A DNA stretch of 39,034 nucleotides from Acidimicrobiaceae bacterium UBA7830 (GTDB lineage: Bacteria; Actinomycetota; Acidimicrobiia; Acidimicrobiales; Ilumatobacteraceae). The first letter of the stretch is position 1. Each line of letters opens with the position of its first letter. Location: contig DLTS01000037.1 of the NCBI GenBank assembly GCA_002501485.1, positions 1-39,034 of the forward strand. The letters run 5' to 3'. A program made the position numbers and the translations under genes. The notes beneath the pieces were generated by a model. It saw only the letters and a program-made list of their open reading frames with translations, made no database searches and was not told the origin of the DNA. Below are positions 1 through 7,446 of this stretch, one piece after another.

Positions 1-687
1 GGGCGAGCGGGGGAGTGACTCGGTGAGCCGCAACTTCTTCGCTTGGGGGTGTCCTGTGAGTTTGCCGACGGCGACAAGATCGTCGAGGCCGGTCACCCCC
101 CAACCCGCTGCTCGTTCAATCAGTAGATAGAGCAGATCGCGCGTTGCGAGGGCGTCGTCTAACGCTCGGTGGCTCGGACGGTTTTCGATGCCGAAGCGTT
201 GAGCGAGAGTACCGAGTTTGAAGTTACGCACCTCATCTCGGAAGAGTCGTCGCGACAGGGTGAGGGTGTCGACAACAGTTGGAGTGAAGTCATCAATGCC
301 CGCTCGTTCAAACGCGGCTTTCACAAACCCAAGATCAAACGACGCATTATGGGCAACGAAGACCGCATCACCAATGAACTGACGGAGGCTCGTAATGACC
401 TGCTCTATTCGTGGGGCGGGTGCGAGCACGGCGTCGGTCAGTCCGGTGATGACCGTGATCTGCGGGGGAAGCGCGACACCCGGATTGACGAGGGTGTGAA
501 AGGTGCCAACTGTTTCGCCTGCCTTCACCTTGACTGCACCGATCTCGCAAATGAGGTCGCGTTGTGAATTCGTGCCCGTCGTTTCGAGGTCAAGCACACA
601 AAACGTGGTGTCGATCAGGGGGCGGCCGAGGTCATCGAGGCTGAGTTGAAAGCCAAGTTCCTCAGAAGTGTCTGCCCTGCCATTCAC
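1..687 (-). CDS. DnaQ-like DEDDh exonuclease, 3' part cut by window edge
   Basis: Partial gene reading leftwards off the window; 229 codons are visible. The translation shows a complete DEDDh 3'-5' exonuclease domain like the DNA polymerase III epsilon subunit: DLETTG (Asp33, Glu35), HNASFD (Asp118) and HRALDD (His173, Asp178) supply all five catalytic residues. The last visible residues, KLRLTESLPRSP, look like the lead-in to a GIY-YIG nuclease domain (usually followed by GVY). In actinobacteria such exonuclease domains are commonly fused to a UvrC/Cho-like GIY-YIG region, so the full protein is probably about 600 residues and acts in DNA repair rather than replication; that is inference. 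The GTG at 687 is chosen because family members have about 30 residues before DLETTG; an in-frame GTG at 708 is possible. It is divergent from the NYN gene. Confidence 0.88.
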   Translation of the reverse strand, partial: MNGRADTSEELGFQLSLDDLGRPLIDTTFCVLDLETTGTNSQRDLICEIGAVKVKAGETVGTFHTLVNPGVALPPQITVITGLTDAVLAPAPRIEQVITSLRQFIGDAVFVAHNASFDLGFVKAAFERAGIDDFTPTVVDTLTLSRRLFRDEVRNFKLGTLAQRFGIENRPSHRALDDALATRDLLYLLIERAAGWGVTGLDDLVAVGKLTGHPQAKKLRLTESLPRSP

Positions 688-821
688 GATTCTGTAGAAG
701 TACCACACACGTGTGACAAAGGCAGGGACATGATCCGAATTTTCAGCGAATGACGACCACGAGAGACGAGCCGTAAACCCTCAGATAGTCAAACTCCGGC
801 CACACCACAATGACCGTTAGA

Positions 822-827
822 TACGAT
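822..827 (+). promoter_or_regulatory. -10 box of a leaderless promoter (NYN gene)
   Basis: TACGAT ends exactly six bases before the GTG at 834, with no ribosome binding site. This spacing would put transcription start on the start codon. It recurs at several genes here. No clear -35 is visible. It argues that the ATG at 810, upstream of this box, is not the real start. Confidence 0.5.
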
Positions 828-833
828 CACACC

Positions 834-2048
834 GTGGAAAACCCCGGCGATATCTCAGAGCTAGCCATTCGGCCTGCCCTCGAGTACGTCATTGAATTTG
901 TCCGACAGGGCCGGGTAAATGACTCCGGTTTCCGCTACCCGGCTCACCTCCGTCAACTCCTCGCAAGGCCGAGACTGTTGAAATCAGATCTGCGGCGAGT
1001 ACGAAAAGCAGTCGACGGTGACGAGGAGTTCCGTGCATTGATGGCCTCATCGATGCCAGATGATGTCGATCTCATCGTTCGCTGGTGGATCACCCGCCCT
1101 GAAGGCTGGGAAGATCTCATTCTCGCCGAAATAGAAGAACGCGCTCGGCAGACCGAAGACGCCCACGCAGCAGCCGATGTCGTCCGAGAACAACGTCGAC
1201 GTCGCGCAGCAGAGCAACGTGCGCAGACCGCAGAAACCGAAAGAGACGAAAGTGTCGAACACATCATGTCGCTTCGAGCGGAAAATGACGCACTGCGCGA
1301 AGAACTCACTCATCACGAGTCGAAACAGCAAGAGCTCGACGAGACGATCGCCGGCTTACGACAAGAACTTCGGCACGCCAACGACCGGCTCCAAGCAGCT
1401 CAAGACCGACTTGCAAAGTCATCCGAAGCCGAAGACCAGTCGGTTGACGCTCAACTAAACGCAGAGCACGTTCGAGATCTTGCTCTCGAAGACCGCCGAT
1501 CGGCTCTCGCGAATCTCAGTGACCTCGGAGGCATTCTTCATGACCTTCGCAGTCTCAGTCAGCGGCTCGAAGCAACACTCCCTCACGAACAGGCCCCAGC
1601 AGAGCGGCTTCCACTGCCAACGCCCGGCCGTCTGAACGGCAACCCACAAGAGAGGACGATTTACTTACTGAAGTCAACAGCAACAGTGATCATCGACGGC
1701 TACAACGTCACCAAGGGCACATGGCCCGATCGCTCACTCGAACAACAGCGAGAGCTGCTAATTGCAGCCACCGAGCAACTGGCAGCACGCTTCGGCACAC
1801 ATCTTGTCATCGTCTTTGATGGGGCCGACATCTCAGGCGCCCATCGAGAGAATCGTTCACTAATTCGAGTGATGTACTCACCCAACGGAATCACTGCAGA
1901 TGACGTCATCCGTGAAGAAGTCCGGCGCCTGCCGCTCAGTCGACCGGTTGTGGTCATCACCGACGACCAAGCAATTCAGCGCGACGTGCGTAGCGAAGGG
2001 GCAAACATCGTGAGTAGCGCACACTTCTCGCAGGTCTTGTATTCGTAA
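834..2048 (+). CDS. NYN-domain RNase (YacP-like) with long coiled coil
   Basis: Predicted ribonuclease of the NYN/PIN-like superfamily. The C-terminal part (from about residue 285) holds the NYN fold: VIIDGYNV with the first acidic residue, VIVFDGAD, and VVVITDDQAIQRDV with further acidic residues for metal binding. The N-terminal 100 residues contain FRALMAS and RPEGWEDLI, typical of actinobacterial NYN proteins. Between them lies a charged, Glu/Arg/Gln-rich stretch of about 130 residues that should form a coiled coil and may mediate dimerisation. The GTG at 834 is preferred over the ATG at 810 because of the TACGAT box six bases before it. The relation to YacP/Rae1 (mRNA cleavage) is from family knowledge; the substrate is unknown. 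queG follows after 2 bases, so they are probably cotranscribed. Confidence 0.85.
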   Translation: MENPGDISELAIRPALEYVIEFVRQGRVNDSGFRYPAHLRQLLARPRLLKSDLRRVRKAVDGDEEFRALMASSMPDDVDLIVRWWITRPEGWEDLILAEIEERARQTEDAHAAADVVREQRRRRAAEQRAQTAETERDESVEHIMSLRAENDALREELTHHESKQQELDETIAGLRQELRHANDRLQAAQDRLAKSSEAEDQSVDAQLNAEHVRDLALEDRRSALANLSDLGGILHDLRSLSQRLEATLPHEQAPAERLPLPTPGRLNGNPQERTIYLLKSTATVIIDGYNVTKGTWPDRSLEQQRELLIAATEQLAARFGTHLVIVFDGADISGAHRENRSLIRVMYSPNGITADDVIREEVRRLPLSRPVVVITDDQAIQRDVRSEGANIVSSAHFSQVLYS

Positions 2049-2050
2049 CC

Positions 2051-3106
2051 ATGCGAGCGAAACCACCAGTACCGACGATCGATGAGATCAAGGTCGAACT
2101 TGAAGCCCATGGAATCACCCACGTCGGGGTCGCTCCCGCAACCCCCATGCTGCGCGCCCGTAAATCCCTTGCCGAAAGAAAAGCCTCAGGCTTCGCGGAC
2201 AACATGTCGTTCACCTGGCGAAATCCTGAACGTTCAACGACCCCGACGGCCTCTGTCGCTGGAGCACAATCGATCATTGTCGCAGCGCTGCCGTACCTTG
2301 CCGATGACGTCACACCAGCAACTGGCCGTCGAGCACACATCGCCCGATATGCGCGTGCCGACCACTATTCGATCCTTCGCACTGCGCTGCGCTCTGTCGC
2401 CCGAAATATAAAAATGGCCGGCGAACGCGCGGTCGCATTTGCAGATGACAATGCGCTTGTCGACCGCGAGGCCGCATACCGTGCCGGCATTGGCTGGTTT
2501 GGAAAAAATGCCAACCTGCTCTTGCCAGGAGCAGGCAGTTACTTCGTGCTTGGCAGCGTTATCACGACCGCAATGTACGAGCCCTCGCAACCGGTCGACG
2601 ATGGTTGCGGCTCGTGCACACGATGTCTTGACGGATGCCCAACCGGCGCCATCGTGGCACCAGGCGTCATCGATGCTCGTCGATGTCTCGCATGGCTCTT
2701 GCAGAAATCAGGGACATTCCCAACCGAGTTGAGGGCCGCCCTCGGAGACCGCATATACGGGTGCGACGATTGTCAGGAGGCCTGCCCGCCAACAGTTCGA
2801 CTCGGTCGCCGCAACATGTCGAGTGCAGCTCCAGGTTTAGGGGAGTGGGTCGACCCGCTTGCCATGCTCACGATGAGTGACGATGAACTTCTTGACACCT
2901 ATGGATTGTGGTACATCGCTGAGCGAGACCCCCGTTGGCTACGTCGCAACGCCATCATCGTGTTGGGAAACACGACGGACCCCAACGATTACGAAACGCT
3001 TGATGTACTCCAGAGTGTGATCGACGGCAAAGACTTCGTCCTTGCCGAGCACGCACAATGGGCGGTCGACGAAATTGCACGCAGGGCTCTGCAGGTGCCG
3101 CAATGA
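2051..3106 (+). CDS. queG: Epoxyqueuosine reductase
   Basis: Cobalamin- and iron-sulfur-dependent enzyme that reduces epoxyqueuosine to queuosine in the wobble position of GUN-anticodon tRNAs, the last step of queuosine synthesis. The 351-residue protein has the family's core block LVDREAAYRAGIGWFGKN, followed by two ferredoxin-like 4Fe-4S motifs: CGSCTRCLDGCP (about residues 186-197) and YGCDDCQEACP (about 235-246). Length and motif order match QueG. No other queuosine gene (queA, tgt) is in the window. Its stop overlaps the start of the glycosyltransferase gene (ATGA at 3103-3106), so the two are translationally coupled even though their functions are unrelated. Confidence 0.93.
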   Translation: MRAKPPVPTIDEIKVELEAHGITHVGVAPATPMLRARKSLAERKASGFADNMSFTWRNPERSTTPTASVAGAQSIIVAALPYLADDVTPATGRRAHIARYARADHYSILRTALRSVARNIKMAGERAVAFADDNALVDREAAYRAGIGWFGKNANLLLPGAGSYFVLGSVITTAMYEPSQPVDDGCGSCTRCLDGCPTGAIVAPGVIDARRCLAWLLQKSGTFPTELRAALGDRIYGCDDCQEACPPTVRLGRRNMSSAAPGLGEWVDPLAMLTMSDDELLDTYGLWYIAERDPRWLRRNAIIVLGNTTDPNDYETLDVLQSVIDGKDFVLAEHAQWAVDEIARRALQVPQ

Positions 3107-4239
3107 CGATCAAACACTTGTTAGTCACGAATGACTTCCCGCCAAAAGTCGGTGGGATTCAGTCGGTTCTGTGGGAGTGGTGGCGCCGGCTTCCGCCAGA
3201 TTCATTCACCGTTCTCACGAGCCCGCATCATGACGCACAGCAATTTGATGCAGCACAACCCTTCGAGGTGGTTCGAACCCGTGAACCAGTACTACTGCCT
3301 CACCCACCAATGGTGAAACGAGTGAACGCGCTCGTGAAGGCAACCGATGCCGAACTCGTGGTTCTCGACCCCGCTATACCGCTCGGCTTGATCGGCCCGC
3401 ATCTTGATGTTCCCTACGACGTCGTTCTCCACGGAGCTGAAGTTACTATCCCAGGGCGGCTCCCAGTCTCGAGGCAACTCCTCAACCGAACGCTGCGTCA
3501 TGCCCGCCAGATCATTTCGTGCGGCGAATATGCACTAGCAGAGGCTGAGCGGTCGATTCGTCGCAAACTGCCAGGCGTGGTGCTATATCCAGGGGTTGAT
3601 ACAGAACGGTTCCAGCCTCCGCAGCCAGAAGTGCGAAACGAGTATCGGACACGGCACGGACTCTCCGAAGAAACACACCTTGTTGTTGGAGTCTCTCGGC
3701 TGGTTCCGCGAAAAGGTTTCGACACGCTGATCAAAGCAGCCGCACTGGTTGGCGCTGGATCTCCCGATCTACGGGTGCTTATCGCAGGGTCGGGCAGAGA
3801 TAGCAAGCGTCTGCAGAAGATCATCGATACGACGAATGCGCCCGTTGAACTTCTCGGAAGGGTCTCCGATGAAGAGTTACCGTTGCTTTACGGCGCAGCT
3901 GATGTTGGAGCCATGCTGTGCCGAGATCGTTGGCTCGGACTCGAACAGGAAGGCTTCGGCATCGTCTTTTTGGAAGCCGCAGCTTGCGGTACGCCCCAAC
4001 TTGCAGGTCGCAGCGGAGGCAGTGATGAAGCTGTCGACGATGGACGTACCGGCAAAGTTGTCGAACACCCCTCCGACGTCGGTGAGGTTGCAGAAGCACT
4101 GCGAACCTTGCTGGCAAATCAAGAACAACGAAATGAAATGTCAGCACAGTCCCGAGCACGAGTCGTCGAACAATTCACCTACGACGCGCTCTCGCAACGG
4201 TTGTCTGACATTCTCTCTCAGCCATCGAATAGTGAATGA
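3103..4239 (+). CDS. pimB: PimB-like mannosyltransferase (GT4)
   Basis: GT-B fold glycosyltransferase of family 4, 378 residues. The N-terminus TNDFPPKVGGIQS (about residues 8-20) and the block LVPRKGFDTLIKA match mycobacterial PimB' (Rv2188c), which adds the second mannose to phosphatidylinositol monomannoside from GDP-mannose. The C-terminal half has the EX7E-type donor site around EQEGFGIVFLEAAACGTP (from about residue 281). It should act on the cytoplasmic face of the membrane. The ATG at 3103 overlaps the queG stop. A SRPBCC gene two places downstream resembles the mycobacterial neighbourhood (Rv2185c near Rv2188c), which supports the assignment, although acceptor specificity cannot be read from sequence. 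Confidence 0.8.
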   Translation: MTIKHLLVTNDFPPKVGGIQSVLWEWWRRLPPDSFTVLTSPHHDAQQFDAAQPFEVVRTREPVLLPHPPMVKRVNALVKATDAELVVLDPAIPLGLIGPHLDVPYDVVLHGAEVTIPGRLPVSRQLLNRTLRHARQIISCGEYALAEAERSIRRKLPGVVLYPGVDTERFQPPQPEVRNEYRTRHGLSEETHLVVGVSRLVPRKGFDTLIKAAALVGAGSPDLRVLIAGSGRDSKRLQKIIDTTNAPVELLGRVSDEELPLLYGAADVGAMLCRDRWLGLEQEGFGIVFLEAAACGTPQLAGRSGGSDEAVDDGRTGKVVEHPSDVGEVAEALRTLLANQEQRNEMSAQSRARVVEQFTYDALSQRLSDILSQPSNSE

Positions 4240-4255
4240 AGAAGGAGTTGATTGA

Positions 4256-4771
4256 GTGTCAGCCGGTCGGCATGATGACGTAATGGCATTCAAGGCCGGA
4301 ACCGCAATCGTTCGACTACATCAACTGCTGACTGCGCTGTTTGTCATCACTGCGCTCTATGCCGCCATCGTGTTTGACACATCTGCACAGTGGGTTGGCG
4401 CAGTAACTGCGATGGTCTTGTTCAGCGTCGGCATCGTCGTGTTTTTGTGGGGTTTTTGGAGTGCTGTCCAGCGCAGCCGCACAGAAGAACTCGCGGTGAC
4501 ATCGGTGTACTTCCTTACAGGTGGATGCGCTCCAACGTCTGTGCGCTGGCAAATGAATAGTGCTCTTGTCATACAGGTGATTACTGCATTCGTAACGACG
4601 TTCTGGCGATCTTCAGGACCCGATGGCAACCCCGGCTCTTCGCTGGCGCTAGGAATCCTCGTGCCGATGTTGGGCCTCGGCATGAACGGTCTGTGGGCAA
4701 GTTCTCATGGAACATTTGGCGAGCGTGTGATCGACTCTTCACGACTGTCACCAAATGGCGAGTCGGAATAA
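4256..4771 (+). CDS. Conserved membrane protein, four predicted helices
   Basis: A 171-residue integral membrane protein of unknown function. Four hydrophobic segments are visible at about residues 22-43, 46-70, 100-118 and 128-150. Between helices 2 and 3 is a loop with APTSVRWQMN; helix 4 is rich in Gly and ends in GLWASSHGTF. I recognise this pattern from actinobacterial proteins of unknown function near pimB-like genes, but have no functional name. The GTG at 4256 is chosen because AAGGAG (4242-4247) lies eight bases upstream, a good ribosome binding site. It sits 16 bases after pimB and 14 bases before the SRPBCC gene. Confidence 0.8.
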   Translation: MSAGRHDDVMAFKAGTAIVRLHQLLTALFVITALYAAIVFDTSAQWVGAVTAMVLFSVGIVVFLWGFWSAVQRSRTEELAVTSVYFLTGGCAPTSVRWQMNSALVIQVITAFVTTFWRSSGPDGNPGSSLALGILVPMLGLGMNGLWASSHGTFGERVIDSSRLSPNGESE

Positions 4772-4773
4772 GG

Positions 4774-4779
4774 CACAAT
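4774..4779 (+). promoter_or_regulatory. -10 box of a leaderless promoter (SRPBCC gene)
   Basis: CACAAT in the context GGCACAAT, six bases before the ATG at 4786. The identical GGCACAAT with the same spacing precedes the mtrA GTG on the other strand at 13108-13115. No ribosome binding site is present. Confidence 0.5.
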
Positions 4780-4785
4780 AGAGCC

Positions 4786-5220
4786 ATGGCCGACAGCGCA
4801 TCGGAAACAATCACTATTCAGGCGCCGATCGATCGGGTTTGGGAAATCGCGGCAGATGTGACTGCCTATCCAAGTTGGGCCCACGATGTGAAATCGGTGA
4901 ACGTTCAGTCAAGCGACGATGAGGGGCGACCCCTTGACGTCGAGTTCCGAGCATCGGCGTTGGGGCGAACGACGCATTACACCCTTCGGTACGACTACTC
5001 CGATGCCCCACACAAGTTGAGTTGGTCGATGGTGTCCGGAGACATTCAGCGATCGATTGATGGGGCATACACCCTCTCGTCGCCGAGTGACGGTCAGACA
5101 GAGGTGCGGTATGACCTCAGCATTGATCTCGTAGTTCCGCTCCCGGGCTTTGTGAAACGACGGGCAGAACGCCGCATCCTGAATGCTGTCAATGAGATGA
5201 AGGCCGTCGCCGAAGCTTGA
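4786..5220 (+). CDS. SRPBCC (START-like) domain protein
   Basis: A 144-residue single-domain protein of the SRPBCC/polyketide cyclase superfamily, which forms a helix-grip fold with a deep hydrophobic pocket. Visible hallmarks are the start TITIQAPIDRVWEIAADVTAYPSWAHDV, the central beta strands ending in LSWSMVSGD, and the C-terminal helix with VKRRAERRILNAVNEMK. Mycobacterial Rv2185c is a plausible relative. The ligand is unknown. The ATG at 4786 is chosen over longer in-frame possibilities because homologues start just before TITIQA and because a CACAAT box lies six bases upstream. The stop TGA is contained in the TTGA overlap with the glucokinase start. Confidence 0.85.
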   Translation: MADSASETITIQAPIDRVWEIAADVTAYPSWAHDVKSVNVQSSDDEGRPLDVEFRASALGRTTHYTLRYDYSDAPHKLSWSMVSGDIQRSIDGAYTLSSPSDGQTEVRYDLSIDLVVPLPGFVKRRAERRILNAVNEMKAVAEA

Positions 5221-6185
5221 GCGACTCTGCCTCTTTGTCGGGGTTTCGTATCGGAATTGATGTCGGGGGCACAAAGTGCCTCGGCGTAGTGCTAACACCC
5301 ACTGGTGAAGTGGTGAGGGCAGTGAAACGACCCACGCCCCGGGGTGACGGAAGTCTGCCGATGCTCATCACGACGCTGACTGAAATGGTGACGGCGTTCG
5401 AAGCGGAATTCACTGCAATTGACACAGTAGGTGTCGGAGTGCCCGGGCTTGTCACCCACGACGGTGTGTTGCGCGCTTCGCCAAATCTTGACGGAGTGGC
5501 CGACTTCGACATCGCTGGTGAGCTCAGGTCGACAATTCGCCAGCCGGTGAAAGTAGGCAATGACGCAACGTGCGGGGCGCTAGCTGAATGGAAGTTGGGT
5601 GCCGCAGTTGGCGCTCTCGACATGATGCTCGTCACTCTCGGAACCGGCATCGGCGGAGGCGTTGTCGCCGGCGGCAAATTACAACAGGGTGCCCACGGGT
5701 TTGCTGGCGAGTACGGCCACATGGTGGTCGACCCGGACGGTCCTCCATGCCCATGCGGTCGTCGAGGATGCTGGGAGCGGTACGCCTCGGGAAGTGGGCT
5801 CGCACGCCTTGCGCGTGAGTACGCAATTGGTCGGCGTGTTAGTCGGGTGATCGAACTCGCTGGAGGAGACGCGGAAGCTGTCCGGGGTGAACATGTGCAA
5901 CAGGCTGCTCGCGAGGGTGATGCCGATTCGATGAAGGTAATCGACGCGTTCGGGCGCTGGGTTGCCCTAGGCCTCGTGAATCTCACCAACGTTCTCGACC
6001 CTCAATGCTTTGTGCTCGGGGGCGGCCTTGCTGTGGGCTCGGACCTTTACCTTGATCCGATTAAGCGTTGGTTCGAAAAATTGTTGTACCAGCCGCATGT
6101 GAGAACAATCCCGGAAGTTGCGTTTGCTCATTTGGGGGAGCGAGCGGGAGCAGTAGGAGCCTCTTTGCTTCATGAGGTTGAGTAA
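5217..6185 (+). CDS. ROK-family glucokinase
   Basis: Cytoplasmic sugar kinase, 322 residues, predicted to phosphorylate glucose with ATP. The phosphate-binding motif DVGGTK is at residues 15-20, the catalytic Asp in VGNDATCGALAE near residue 117, TLGTGIGGGVV follows, and the ROK zinc motif CPCGRRGCWE (about 178-187) is intact. The start is probably the TTG at 5217, overlapping the SRPBCC stop as TTGA; a second TTG lies at 5235. The same gene order, a SRPBCC gene followed by a ROK glucokinase, is common in actinobacteria. With pfkA and glpK in this window it belongs to central carbon metabolism. Glucose specificity is inferred from the family. Confidence 0.9.
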   Translation: MSDSASLSGFRIGIDVGGTKCLGVVLTPTGEVVRAVKRPTPRGDGSLPMLITTLTEMVTAFEAEFTAIDTVGVGVPGLVTHDGVLRASPNLDGVADFDIAGELRSTIRQPVKVGNDATCGALAEWKLGAAVGALDMMLVTLGTGIGGGVVAGGKLQQGAHGFAGEYGHMVVDPDGPPCPCGRRGCWERYASGSGLARLAREYAIGRRVSRVIELAGGDAEAVRGEHVQQAAREGDADSMKVIDAFGRWVALGLVNLTNVLDPQCFVLGGGLAVGSDLYLDPIKRWFEKLLYQPHVRTIPEVAFAHLGERAGAVGASLLHEVE

Positions 6186-6210
6186 CGTCGGCCGTTCGCC
6201 GACCCGCCGG

Positions 6211-6216
6211 TAGCGT
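6211..6216 (+). promoter_or_regulatory. Possible -10 box before the aminotransferase
   Basis: TAGCGT lies eight bases before the ATG at 6225, slightly farther than the six-base spacing seen elsewhere. The same hexamer with the same spacing precedes the ftsQ ATG. There is no ribosome binding site. Confidence 0.35.
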
Positions 6217-6224
6217 CGTCACAT

Positions 6225-7436
6225 ATGGAATTTCGCCGGATTACGAACCTCCCACCCTACGTGTTCACCATTATCAATGGGCTGAAGATTGAGGCTCGTC
6301 AGCGCGGTGCAGATGTCATCGACCTTGGGTTCGGAAACCCTGACCTTCCGTCACCAGATGTTGCGGTTGCAAAACTCGCCGAATCGGCTAAAAACCCAAG
6401 AAATCATCGGTACTCATTGAGTCGAGGTTTACCCCGCCTTCGCGAAGAAGTTGCGAAATATTATGAGCGCTCTTGGGGGGTGCAGCTTGACCCTGAGCTG
6501 GAGGTCACCAACACCATCGGTTCGAAAGAGGGGTTCTCCCATTTGATGTGGGTGTTGCTCGAACGCGGTGACGCAGCGATCGTTCCGACCCCGAGCTACC
6601 CGATACATATGTATGGCCCCTTGTTCGCGGGAGCCGACCTGCGTCAGCTCCCGATGCGTGGGCTCTCTCACCCCGACGAGCGCGCAAACTTCTCAGAGGA
6701 GTTCTTCGACAACCTTCACCGGGCATACGACATTGGCTGGCCAAAGCCACGAGTGCTTGTTATTTCGTTTCCTCATAACCCGACCGGAGCGTGCGTCGAT
6801 CTTGACTTTATGCAGCGCGTCGTCGACTTTTGTCGAGAACGAGAAATGATTGTCGTTCACGATTTTGCATACGCAGATATCGGGTTCGATGGGGTTCGGC
6901 CGCCGAGCATTCTGCAAGCGGAAGGCGCGAAAGAAGTTGCCGTCGAGCAGTACTCGATGACGAAAAGCTTCTCGATGGCGGGATGGAGAAGCGCATTCAT
7001 GGTTGGGAGTGCCGAAGTTGTACAAGCACTAGTGAAGCTGAAGAGTTATCTCGACTACGGAATGTTCCAACCAGTGCAGATAGCGGCAACAGTCGCATTT
7101 CGGGAAGCCGCTGACTACCCGAAAGAAATCTGCTCAATTTACGAATCACGCTGTGATGCCCTCATCGATGGCCTTTCAAAGATCGGTTGGGAAGTGCCAA
7201 GACCCGGAGGCTCCATGTTCGTATGGGCTCCAATTCCCGAGGCATACAGCGATCTCGACTCTGTTGAGTTCTGCTCAATGCTCGTCAAAGAATGTGACGT
7301 TGCGCTTTCACCTGGAGTCGGTTTTGGGCCTGGGGGAGAGGGCTACGCCCGCTTTGCCCTCATTGAGAATGAACAGCGCATCGCACAGGCGATGCGCAAC
7401 CTGCGGCGCGGTCTCACCAAGCTCACTGCAGAGTAA
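6225..7436 (+). CDS. PLP-dependent aminotransferase, class I/II (AlaC-like)
   Basis: Fold-type I aminotransferase of 403 residues. It shows DLGFGNPDLPSPD near the N-terminus, PTPSYPIH for the substrate/PLP region, FPHNPTGACVD with the conserved Asn, HDFAYADIGFDG with the Asp that contacts the pyridine nitrogen, and YSMTKSFSMAGWR with the PLP-binding Lys near residue 247. The overall pattern is closest to glutamate-pyruvate transaminases of the AlaC/AlaA group, which make alanine, but substrate choice within this family is hard to read, and valine or aspartate activity is possible. It converges with glpK with only 10 bases between stops; no terminator hairpin is obvious there. Confidence 0.88.
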   Translation: MEFRRITNLPPYVFTIINGLKIEARQRGADVIDLGFGNPDLPSPDVAVAKLAESAKNPRNHRYSLSRGLPRLREEVAKYYERSWGVQLDPELEVTNTIGSKEGFSHLMWVLLERGDAAIVPTPSYPIHMYGPLFAGADLRQLPMRGLSHPDERANFSEEFFDNLHRAYDIGWPKPRVLVISFPHNPTGACVDLDFMQRVVDFCREREMIVVHDFAYADIGFDGVRPPSILQAEGAKEVAVEQYSMTKSFSMAGWRSAFMVGSAEVVQALVKLKSYLDYGMFQPVQIAATVAFREAADYPKEICSIYESRCDALIDGLSKIGWEVPRPGGSMFVWAPIPEAYSDLDSVEFCSMLVKECDVALSPGVGFGPGGEGYARFALIENEQRIAQAMRNLRRGLTKLTAE

Positions 7437-7446
7437 ATCAGCAGGC

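Noticed and set aside
169..567. Open frame of 132 codons on the plus strand
   Set aside because: It lies fully inside the minus-strand exonuclease gene, whose catalytic motifs are clear; the plus-strand translation has no recognisable domain.
5189..5989. Open frame of 266 codons on the minus strand
   Set aside because: Antisense to the ROK glucokinase; Ser/Thr/Pro/Arg-rich composition is typical of a shadow of a GC-rich gene.
7437..7446. Bidirectional terminator between the aminotransferase and glpK
   Set aside because: Only ten bases between the stops and no hairpin visible.
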